From CAZKUN01 sp964555935 (GTDB lineage Bacteria > Armatimonadota > Zipacnadia > Zipacnadales > VGFC01), in NCBI GenBank assembly GCA_964555935.1, contig CAZKUN010000267.1:1-12138 (forward strand): a stretch of 12,138 nt of DNA, in the 5' to 3' direction. The notes beneath the pieces are model-generated. The model worked only from the letters and a program-made list of their open reading frames with translations, did no database searches and had not been told where the DNA came from. Position numbers and translations under genes: made by a program. This document shows positions 1 through 6,454 of the stretch, piece by piece (within the stretch, counting starts at the first letter, position 1; every line of letters starts with the position of its first letter).

Positions 1-1356
1 TTTCTTGGCACCTCTACCGAAAACCTCCCTGCTCATATGGGCAATGCGGGTCCAGAGCTTCTTCGGTCGCGTGTGGAAGCGGAGTTCGAGCCACTTCGCC
101 GCCAGCACGAGTTGCCACGGCTTCAGGTGCTTTCCGCGAATGACGGGATGGCGGTAGTCCCAACGGTTGAGATCCGGTTCCGCGATGTTCTCGGGGTCGA
201 TGCCCTCGGCGAACTCGGTCCACGCGTGTGGGACCACGTACATCATGTTAACCCAGTCCGGCTCGTACTCTACGAGTCGGCGGAGCGTGGTCCCCACGCT
301 GCTCCAGGTGTCGTCGCCCAGGCCAAGGACCTGACCGGCGACGGCGAAGATGCGGTTCTCCCGAAGCAACCGGCACGCCATCCTGTCTGTCTCGGGATCA
401 GATGCTTTCTTCACGCCCTCGAGCACGTTCGCGTCCACCGATTCCAGCCCTAACAGGATGTACAGTATGCCGGCCTCTCGGTAGAGGGGGAGCAGGTCTT
501 CGTCGCGGACAATCTCGTCGGCGCGGATGGTCGCGTGGAGGTGGACGGGCAGGTTGCGTGACGCCAGCTCCTCGAGAAACGCTTGCCAGACATCGCGGTC
601 GGACGTGGGGCCGTCGTCGGCCAGGTGGATGAAGCGCACGCCATGCTCGCGATGGAGCAGCTCAATGTCGTCCACCGCGACCGTCGGACTACGATGGCGC
701 CACGCGCGCCAGAAGAGCCGCTGGCCGCAGTAAGTGCAGAGGTGCGGGCATCCGCGCGAGAACTGGAGCACGGCTGACCGGCCGAAGTTGAGGGTATTGT
801 ACCGGTCCCAATCGTCGACCAGCTCCCACGCGACCCGGTACTGGTCGAGGTCGGTGATGGGAGGCGGTTGCTCCGTCACCACGACCTCGCTGCCTGATCG
901 ATAGGCGATGCTGGGGACATCGCCGGGCGAGCCATCGCTCTCAAGCGCCGCCAGCAGTCGGCCCGGCGTTTCCTCACCCTCGCCTCGGACGATGTAGTCG
1001 ACCGACGGTTCGGTCTCGAGGATTTCGGCGGCGTGGAAGGTGGGGTGGATGCCGCCGTATATCGTTGGCAGGCCGGGATGGGCGTCCTTGACAGCGCGCA
1101 GCGTCCGCATGCAGATGGGGTGAGCCGGCGTCGATCCGGAGTGGCCGACCATCACGACATCGGGGGAGAAATCGCTGACTCTGGCGACGATGGCGCGATC
1201 TCGCAGCCGCCTCGATTCCGCGTCCAGCACTTCCACCTCATGCCCCGCGTCGACCAGGGGCCCCGCGACCATCAGCAACCCGAGCGGCACCTGGTGTCCG
1301 ACCCCCAGATTGCAGGTAAATGTCTGGTACGGCGGGTTGACGATCAGTACCCTCAT
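1..1356 (-). CDS. BchE-like B12-binding radical SAM protein (5' part; runs off left edge)
   Basis: An uninterrupted minus-strand frame of 452 codons begins with ATG at 1356 and is still open at base 1. Seen: residues 1-130 form a cobalamin-binding Rossmann-like domain (IVNPPYQ near the N-terminus, then GHSGSTPAHPI and YGGIHPT). A radical SAM domain follows with a CX3CX2C cluster motif at C203, C207 and C210 in the context FSRGCPHLCTYCGQ. Further downstream are WRAWRHRSP and RWDYRHPVI. Known: this arrangement and these motifs, as I recall them, match the BchE branch (anaerobic Mg-protoporphyrin IX monomethyl ester oxidative cyclase), whose members are about 550 residues long, so roughly 100 residues should lie outside the window. 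A GGGAG sequence 6 nt upstream supports the start. Inference: without any other bacteriochlorophyll gene nearby, the substrate may be something other than a porphyrin. It is divergent from the sugar-acid dehydratase gene. I am confident of the superfamily and less so of the exact reaction. Confidence 0.88.
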   Translation of the reverse strand, partial: MRVLIVNPPYQTFTCNLGVGHQVPLGLLMVAGPLVDAGHEVEVLDAESRRLRDRAIVARVSDFSPDVVMVGHSGSTPAHPICMRTLRAVKDAHPGLPTIYGGIHPTFHAAEILETEPSVDYIVRGEGEETPGRLLAALESDGSPGDVPSIAYRSGSEVVVTEQPPPITDLDQYRVAWELVDDWDRYNTLNFGRSAVLQFSRGCPHLCTYCGQRLFWRAWRHRSPTVAVDDIELLHREHGVRFIHLADDGPTSDRDVWQAFLEELASRNLPVHLHATIRADEIVRDEDLLPLYREAGILYILLGLESVDANVLEGVKKASDPETDRMACRLLRENRIFAVAGQVLGLGDDTWSSVGTTLRRLVEYEPDWVNMMYVVPHAWTEFAEGIDPENIAEPDLNRWDYRHPVIRGKHLKPWQLVLAAKWLELRFHTRPKKLWTRIAHMSREVFGRGAKK

Positions 1357-1479
1357 CCCAAGCTCCCGTGCGTCGCCGGTGGGATCTCCACGCGGCCGGC
1401 GAGTAGCTTGACCGGGGGGGGGAGCGATAGCCCTGCGCGCCGCAAGGAGAACGGCCTCCCCGCGACCAAGGAGCGGCCC
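1357..1479. promoter_or_regulatory. Divergent intergenic region with a G9 run
   Basis: This 123-bp spacer separates two divergent genes and must hold the promoter or promoters for both, unless either is read from further away. It contains a run of nine G at 1414-1422 preceded by TTGACC at 1408-1413. No acceptable -10 box lies at the right distance, so I do not call a sigma-70 promoter. Two AAGGAG sequences occur near the right end, at about 1443-1448 and at 1468-1473; the second is placed correctly for the dehydratase start. Confidence 0.45.
1468..1473 (+). promoter_or_regulatory. Ribosome binding site deciding the dehydratase start
   Basis: AAGGAG lies 6 nt before the ATG at 1480. The same frame stays open upstream to 1033, but the residues encoded there resemble no protein and lie antisense to the BchE-like gene. 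This site, together with the family-like N-terminus MKITDVVLVEV, fixes the start at 1480. Confidence 0.75.
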
Positions 1480-2661
1480 ATGAAGATCACCGATGTGGTT
1501 CTCGTCGAGGTGACGGGCGAGATTGCGCCGACGCCCCCGTTCGGCGAGGAACGCCGCGTTGATCCGCTGGATGTCTACCCCGAGTTCAACGGGCCGTTTC
1601 ACCCGCACGTGCCTGACCCGGATCAGACGGTCCGCCATCGCGACACGTTCCTCGAGGTGCGCACCGATGAGGGTATCACGGGCATCTTCGGGCCGGTGGA
1701 TGGTGGCCACGCCACGGTCCTGACGAGGGAGATCAAGGGGACCGTCATCGGGCGCGATCCGCTGGCCATCGAGCAGATCTGGGACATCCTCCTGCGGCGC
1801 AATCGTCACGCGCGCGGCGGGTACTACATGATGGCAATGAGTGCCCTCGACTGCGCGCTCTGGGACCTGAATGGCAAGGCGCTGGGAGTGCCGGTATGCC
1901 GCCTACTCGGAGGCCCGACGCAGAACCCCGTGCCGGCGTACGCGAGCATGTTGGGGTTCTCGGTGGATCCCGCGCGTGTCGCGGAGCGGGCTCGCGAATA
2001 CGCGAGCCGCGGTTACGCGGCGCAGAAGTGGTTCTTCAGGTATGGACCCGGCGACGGCGCGGAAGGAGCGAGCAAGAACGTTGCGATGGTCAGGGCGGCG
2101 CGCGAGGCCGTCGGCGATGACTACACGCTGATGTTTGATGCCTTCAACTCATGGGATGTGCCATATGCGGTCGACATGGGCCGCCGCATCGCCGAGTACC
2201 GCCCGCACTGGTTGGAGGAGCCGGTCTCGATCGAGCGCATCGCCGCGCTGAAGACGATCCGCGAACGCTCGGGAATCCCTATCTCGACGGGCGAGCACGT
2301 CTACACGCGCTGGCAGGTGAAGGACCTCCTGGAGGCAGGCGCGATCGACATCATGCAAGCCGATCCGGACTGGTGCGGTGGGATCAGCGAGTTGGTGAAG
2401 ATCTGCGCGCTCTGCTCGGCCTACGATGTGCCGGTCTACCCCCACGGGCACTCGCTGCACGCAGCGCTCCACGTCGCTGCCGCGATGCCTCCGACGGTGT
2501 TGCCGAGAGTCGAGTACCTGATCATGTGGCAGCCCCACAAGCAGCGTTTCATGAAGGGCGTGCTCGAGCCTGTCAACGGGTCGGTTGCGCCGCCGGAGAC
2601 GCCGGGGCTTGGCATTGAGCTGGACGATGACGCGATCGATGAGCGGCGCGAGATCACTTAG
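1480..2661 (+). CDS. Mandelate racemase-group sugar-acid dehydratase, L-rhamnonate dehydratase-like
   Basis: A 393-residue enolase-superfamily enzyme. The N-terminal capping domain covers about residues 1-130 and the TIM barrel follows. Seen: metal ligands D220 (MFDAFNSW), E246 (LEEP) and E272 (STGEH), and the likely general-base dyad D295/H322 (MQADPDW; PHGHSLH). The spacings 26, 26, 23 and 27 equal those of mandelate racemase (D195, E221, E247, D270, H297), so the active site looks complete. The second-strand motif KWFFRYGP has K183 but lacks the second lysine of KxK. As I recall, E. coli L-rhamnonate dehydratase reads KMPIHWGP there, and the stretch WCGG after D297 is also shared. Known: such enzymes dehydrate aldonic acids to 2-keto-3-deoxy acids in the cytoplasm with Mg2+. 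The exact sugar acid cannot be set from sequence alone. It is first in a plus-strand cluster, 12 bp before the methyltransferase. Confidence 0.88.
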   Translation: MKITDVVLVEVTGEIAPTPPFGEERRVDPLDVYPEFNGPFHPHVPDPDQTVRHRDTFLEVRTDEGITGIFGPVDGGHATVLTREIKGTVIGRDPLAIEQIWDILLRRNRHARGGYYMMAMSALDCALWDLNGKALGVPVCRLLGGPTQNPVPAYASMLGFSVDPARVAERAREYASRGYAAQKWFFRYGPGDGAEGASKNVAMVRAAREAVGDDYTLMFDAFNSWDVPYAVDMGRRIAEYRPHWLEEPVSIERIAALKTIRERSGIPISTGEHVYTRWQVKDLLEAGAIDIMQADPDWCGGISELVKICALCSAYDVPVYPHGHSLHAALHVAAAMPPTVLPRVEYLIMWQPHKQRFMKGVLEPVNGSVAPPETPGLGIELDDDAIDERREIT

Positions 2662-2673
2662 GGGAGGCGGAGA

Positions 2674-3426
2674 ATGGCAGCGGACTTCTACGATGAGATC
2701 GGCGCTGGGTACGACACGATCATCGACTGGGACGAGCGGCTGAAGCGCGAGGCGCCGTTCTATCGAGGCCTGTTTGAGCGTCACGAAGTGGGCACGCTTC
2801 TCGACACCGCATGTGGCACGGGCGAACACGCGGCGCTCTTTGCCTCATGGGGCATCGACGTCGTCGCCACCGACATCAGCCGCGAGATGCTTGAGGTCTG
2901 CCGGCTAAAGTACGACGCGCAGGCGATGACCTGCCTGAAGGCCGGCTTCGGGACCACCTACGACGCTCTTGAGCGCAGCTTCGACGCCGTTACGTGCCTG
3001 GGCAACTCCTGGCCCCACGTGCTGGACGATGAGCTGGCGACGGCGGCGGCGGCCGACTTTGCGAAGCTCGTTGAGCCCGGCGGGATTCTCATTCTGCAGC
3101 AGCTCAACTACGCCGCCATGCGCGCGCAAGACGAACGTCTAATGGGTCCGCAAGCCCGCGACGTCGATGGGGTGGAGACGCTGTTCTTGCGTATCTTCGA
3201 CCTCGACCGCGATCCGCTCCGATTCACGATCGTGCGGATGGTGAGGGGTGACGACGGATGGACTCGCGACGAGTGGGTGACGGAGCACCGGGTCTGGAGC
3301 GCGGTCGAGATGGAGGCCCTGCTGACCGGTGCCGGCTTCGCGTCAGTGGAGTTCACCGGCTCCTTCGCCGGCGATGTCTACGACCCGCAAACCAGCGATC
3401 AGATGATCGCAGTCGCGTCCCGATAG
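2674..3426 (+). CDS. Class I SAM-dependent methyltransferase
   Basis: A 250-residue cytoplasmic protein with no signal peptide. Seen: an N-terminal FYDEIGAGYD segment of the kind that precedes many small-molecule methyltransferase domains; SAM motif I LLDTACGTGEH at residues 42-52; the acidic residue at the end of strand 2 (VVATDIS, D67); FDAVTCLGNSWPH near 103-115, the motif IV position; LVEPGGILIL at 132-141; and a C-terminal DQMIAVASR strand. Known: the GT/ACGTGEH style resembles glycine/sarcosine N-methyltransferase-like and ubiquinone-type methyltransferases, but the acceptor cannot be assigned. A strong GGGGAGG Shine-Dalgarno begins at the stop codon of the dehydratase gene and sits 6 nt before the ATG, so the two are very likely cotranscribed. 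The GH2 gene starts 18 bp downstream. A methyltransferase between two sugar-processing genes may act on a sugar or be a metabolic passenger. Confidence 0.88.
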   Translation: MAADFYDEIGAGYDTIIDWDERLKREAPFYRGLFERHEVGTLLDTACGTGEHAALFASWGIDVVATDISREMLEVCRLKYDAQAMTCLKAGFGTTYDALERSFDAVTCLGNSWPHVLDDELATAAAADFAKLVEPGGILILQQLNYAAMRAQDERLMGPQARDVDGVETLFLRIFDLDRDPLRFTIVRMVRGDDGWTRDEWVTEHRVWSAVEMEALLTGAGFASVEFTGSFAGDVYDPQTSDQMIAVASR

Positions 3427-3444
3427 GCCGGATTGGAGAGCGAT

Positions 3445-5070
3445 ATGTCGCAGGCGATTTGCCTGGATGGATCTGATTGGAAGCTGTTGCCGATGATGCC
3501 GCGCGAGTTCGAGTGGCGCAAGGTCTGGGAGAACCCCTCCTCCGAGAGCCCGGCGCTCTGGATTCCGGCAACCGTGCCGGGCGTGGTGCAGGAAGATGCC
3601 TTCGACGCGGGCCTGATTCCCGACTACACGGTCGACTTCAACAGCCGCGCGTGCGAGTGGACGAGCGAACGCGATTGGGTCTACGCGAAGGAGTTCGAGA
3701 CCCCAGACATCCCCGACGGCCAGATGGCGCGGCTCGTCTTCGCGGGCGTCGATTACGAATGCCATGTCTATCTCAACGGCGAGCACGTCGGCGACCATGT
3801 CGGGATGTACGATGTCTTCGAGTTCGACGTCACTGACAGACTCAACCTCGATGGCCCGAATCAGCTCGTGGTCATCTGCGAACACGCGCCGCGCGAGCAG
3901 GGACAGATCGGCCGCACGAGCCAGGTGAAGATCTGGAAGGCGCGCTTCGCGTACAACTGGGATTGGTGCACGCGACTCGTGCCGATCGGCATCTACGATA
4001 GCGTGCATCTCGTGGTCACGGGCCGAACGCACATCGCCGACGTGCACATCACCACCGACGTCGCGGAGGATCTGGCGTCGGCCGACATCCAGATCGACGT
4101 CGACCTCAAGACGGCGTCGCCGGAGACGGTGACGCTGAAGGCTCAGGTCACGAGCGAGGGCCAGGAGATCTGGTCCGGTGAGGCGGACGTCTCCGTCCTG
4201 AGCAATCGGCCCGACAACCTCTTCACGCTAACCCTCGAGAGCCCGCGCCTGTGGTGGCCGAACGGGCACGGAGACCAGCCGCTGTATGAGGCCGTCGTCG
4301 ACGCCTACGATGCATCGGGCGAGCGGATTGACCATTGGCCCATGACATTCGGCATCCGCCGTCTCCGGGCCATTCCAAACGATGATTCGCCCGACGGCGC
4401 GTTGCCATACGTCGTCGAGGTCAACGGCAAGCGCATCTTCATCAAAGGCTGGAACTGGGCGCCGATCAAGCAACTCTATGGGCGTATCGACACCGTGGAA
4501 TACGAGCGCTGGCTGCGCGTCGCCGCTGGCGCGAACTGCAATCTGCTGCGCGTCTGGGGCGGGGGCTTGCTGGAGAAGAAGGCCTTCTACGACTGGTGCG
4601 ACCGACTGGGAATCATGGTCTGGCAGGAGTTCATCCATTCGTCCTCGGGCATCGATAACCGCCCCCCGACTAGTCCCGAGTACGTGGCGTACATTCGTGG
4701 TCAGGCCGAGAAGATGATCCCCCGCCGCCGCAACCATCCGTCGCTGGTCATATGGACCGGCGGCAACGAGTTGATGGACGATTCCGGCGTTCCTCTGGAC
4801 GATTCTCATCCCGCGCTCGCGACGCTCAAGGACGCGGTTCGGGCGATGGATCCGGGGAAGATCTGGTACCCCACTTCCGCCTCCGGGCCGCATGAGTTCG
4901 CAAGCGTCGCCAACGCGGGTACGATGCACGATGTCCACGGTCCGTGGCAGTACCAGGGCCCGATTGACCAGTACTTGCTCTACCAACAACATCGACCCGT
5001 TGCTTCACTCGGAATACGGCGTCGAGGGCGCGGCGAATCTGGCGGCCATTCGCAAGTGCGCGTCGCCTGA
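3445..5070 (+). CDS. GH2 beta-mannosidase-like enzyme, N-terminal part before a frameshift
   Basis: Start ATG 3445 is chosen because GGAGAG lies 4 nt upstream; an in-frame TTG at 3433 is weaker and leaves almost no room after the previous stop. Homology to family GH2 runs from residue 1 to 513. Seen: a sugar-binding beta-sandwich at about 1-200 (VYLNGEHVGDH; YNWDWCTRLVPIGIYD, typical of the beta-mannosidase branch); an immunoglobulin-like domain at about 200-310; then the TIM barrel with IKGWNWAPI at 333-341, LRVWGGG at 368-374 and TGGNE at 438-442, where E442 is the acid/base. There is no signal peptide, so it is cytoplasmic. After Y513 the frame changes and the last 28 codons (4984-5067) are meaningless. 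Without the other part this product lacks the nucleophile and the end of the barrel. The joined protein would be about 831 residues, a normal length for the family. Confidence 0.85.
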   Translation: MSQAICLDGSDWKLLPMMPREFEWRKVWENPSSESPALWIPATVPGVVQEDAFDAGLIPDYTVDFNSRACEWTSERDWVYAKEFETPDIPDGQMARLVFAGVDYECHVYLNGEHVGDHVGMYDVFEFDVTDRLNLDGPNQLVVICEHAPREQGQIGRTSQVKIWKARFAYNWDWCTRLVPIGIYDSVHLVVTGRTHIADVHITTDVAEDLASADIQIDVDLKTASPETVTLKAQVTSEGQEIWSGEADVSVLSNRPDNLFTLTLESPRLWWPNGHGDQPLYEAVVDAYDASGERIDHWPMTFGIRRLRAIPNDDSPDGALPYVVEVNGKRIFIKGWNWAPIKQLYGRIDTVEYERWLRVAAGANCNLLRVWGGGLLEKKAFYDWCDRLGIMVWQEFIHSSSGIDNRPPTSPEYVAYIRGQAEKMIPRRRNHPSLVIWTGGNELMDDSGVPLDDSHPALATLKDAVRAMDPGKIWYPTSASGPHEFASVANAGTMHDVHGPWQYQGPIDQYLLYQQHRPVASLGIRRRGRGESGGHSQVRVA

Positions 5071-5941
5071 GCTGGCGTGGCCGCCGGATGAGACGAATCC
5101 GCTCTGGCTGCACCATGGCGCGTGGTGGATTCAGCGCCCGATGATGACGCGAGTCTTCGGCGAGATCCATGACCTCGAGACCTACGTCGCCGCGAGCCAG
5201 TTCCTCCAAGCCGAGGGCCTGCGCTACGCCAACGAGGCGCACCGTCGGCGCAAGTGGCACTGTGGCGGCACCATGCCGTGGCAGTACAACGAGTCGTGGC
5301 CGAACCTCTCCTGCACGAACTCGATGGACTACTACGGGCAACCCCGGCCGGTCTACTGGTGGTTGAAACACGCGTGGGAGCCATACCACGTCAGCGCGCG
5401 CTACGAGAAGATCGTCTACGATTCCGGCGAGACATTCCGTGGTGAGATCTGGGTAGGGAACTCGATGGATGCCCGGCCGGAGGCGCGGGTAGCGTGGAAC
5501 ATCACCGATCTCTCCGGGAAGGCGCTCGCTTCGGGCGAAGTCGTGGTTGACGTTCCTGAGAATGCGGGCATCAAGGCCTGCGACGTCGAGTGGCCGGTTG
5601 CGGAGATCGACGGCGGCACGTTCATCCTGACGGTGCGCAGCGGCGAGTCGGTCAACTGGTACGTGTTCGGCTGCAAGGGCGAGCCCGTGTACCAGCCGCT
5701 GATGAACGCGCCGAGGACAACGGTCGACGTCATGCGCGACGATCGGGGGATCACCATCGCAAACACGGGCGATGCGTGGGCGCTGTTCGTGCGGCTGGAG
5801 CCGGCCGACGGTGAGAGCTGGCTCTACTTCAGCGACAGCTACCTGCTCCTGGCGCCTGGCGAGTCGGCAACCGTCACCGTGGACGGTCCGGACGGACCAG
5901 TCGAGGTCACGGGGTGGAACTTCGGGGCGACGACAGTGTGA
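4892..5941 (+). CDS. GH2 beta-mannosidase-like enzyme, C-terminal part after the frameshift
   Basis: This second frame carries the rest of the GH2 enzyme. An ATG exists at 4892, but residues before 4985 are out-of-frame noise under the upstream part; true homology begins at 4985. Seen: LLHSEYGVEG, in which the glutamate of SEYG (E523 in the joined numbering) is the expected catalytic nucleophile, 81 residues after the acid/base. Then come the end of the TIM barrel (MPWQYNESWPNLSC; YYGQPRPVYWWLKHAWEP) and C-terminal beta-sandwich domains to a TGA at 5939-5941. Known: the W-Q-xN-x-x-W-P motif is common in GH2 mannosidases and glucosaminidases. There is no Shine-Dalgarno before 4892, so independent translation is unlikely. 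It ends 35 bp inside the convergent small membrane-protein gene. Confidence 0.82.
   Translation: MSSQASPTRVRCTMSTVRGSTRARLTSTCSTNNIDPLLHSEYGVEGAANLAAIRKCASPELAWPPDETNPLWLHHGAWWIQRPMMTRVFGEIHDLETYVAASQFLQAEGLRYANEAHRRRKWHCGGTMPWQYNESWPNLSCTNSMDYYGQPRPVYWWLKHAWEPYHVSARYEKIVYDSGETFRGEIWVGNSMDARPEARVAWNITDLSGKALASGEVVVDVPENAGIKACDVEWPVAEIDGGTFILTVRSGESVNWYVFGCKGEPVYQPLMNAPRTTVDVMRDDRGITIANTGDAWALFVRLEPADGESWLYFSDSYLLLAPGESATVTVDGPDGPVEVTGWNFGATTV
4981..4985 (+). other. Single-base frameshift in the GH2 gene
   Basis: Frame one reads LLY through the TAC at 4981-4983. Skipping the single C at 4984 and resuming at AAC 4985 gives LLYNNIDPLLHSEYG, which joins smoothly to the catalytic nucleophile motif. 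The two open frames overlap and neither has a stop between 4892 and 5070, so one inserted base (or an equivalent two-base loss) explains everything. I see no slippery heptamer or following pseudoknot, so a mutation or a sequencing/assembly error is more likely than programmed frameshifting. Confidence 0.8.
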
Positions 5942-6407
5942 GCGGCTGGAGTTCCTCGAAGCCCTCCCACATGTCGAGGGAATGTACCGTGTAGTACTCG
6001 ACATCGCCCGCGGGGCTGACGTAGATGATCAGCGAGCAGCAAGCCCAGTAGAGACTGTCGGCCAGTTCGCTCCAGCTGTCGCCAACGTATACCCAGGCCT
6101 CGCCGGTGACCTCGCGATTTGGCCACGCGGGTGGTCGCAACCATTTCGGTCCACCTTGCCACTGCTGGGCTGTGATGGTGTAGTTGGGCTCACCGAGCCT
6201 GGTGTTGACCTGCTCAGCGGATTGCCCCACGCTCACCAGCCGATCAGCCTGCTTGTCCATGACTGCGCTGGCAATGAGTAGCAAGATGATGGTCCCGCCG
6301 ACCAGACCGATGGGCATCAGGCACCCACAGCTCAAGACCCGTCGGCCCATCTGGTTGGCCTGCCGGCGCTCGGAGTCCTGGCAGTCGTCGGGCGGTCTGT
6401 GGCTCAT
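5907..6407 (-). CDS. Small membrane-anchored protein with SmpA/BamE-like motif
   Basis: A 166-residue protein from ATG 6407 to the stop at 5907; the frame is open further upstream, but into the flavoprotein gene on the same strand. Seen: a polar N-terminus with several Cys (C9, C27, C29); one hydrophobic segment at about 30-50 (PIGLVGGTIILLLIASAVM); then VSVGQSAEQVNTRLGEPNY at 58-76. Known: that last segment has the pattern of SmpA/OmlA (BamE) and related bacterial domains, where V-x-x-G-x-x-x-x-x-V-x-x-x-L-G-x-P is typical. There is no lipobox, so it would be held by a transmembrane helix with the domain outside the cytoplasm rather than by a lipid anchor. No clear Shine-Dalgarno precedes the ATG. 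It lies 47 bp after the flavoprotein gene, and its 3' end overlaps the convergent GH2 gene by 35 bp. Role unknown. Confidence 0.68.
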   Translation of the reverse strand: MSHRPPDDCQDSERRQANQMGRRVLSCGCLMPIGLVGGTIILLLIASAVMDKQADRLVSVGQSAEQVNTRLGEPNYTITAQQWQGGPKWLRPPAWPNREVTGEAWVYVGDSWSELADSLYWACCSLIIYVSPAGDVEYYTVHSLDMWEGFEELQPLTLSSPRSSTP

Positions 6408-6454
6408 TGTATTGAGACAGACGCGCGTGCGGCGCGGACACCTCGGCCGATCCG

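Noticed and set aside
1408..1431. Sigma-70 promoter starting at TTGACC
   Set aside because: No plausible -10 element occurs 16-18 bp downstream; the G9 run fills the spacer.
1033..1479. Upstream in-frame extension of the dehydratase
   Set aside because: The added 149 residues have no family similarity, lie antisense to the BchE-like gene, and AAGGAG plus a typical N-terminus fix the start at 1480.
4975..4990. Programmed ribosomal frameshift in the GH2 gene
   Set aside because: No slippery heptamer, stop codon pause or strong following stem was found; mutation or sequencing error is simpler.
4826..6004. Long minus-strand open frame (392 codons) opposite the GH2 gene
   Set aside because: It is Arg/Pro-rich with no motif; a GC-rich shadow of the GH2 coding strand.
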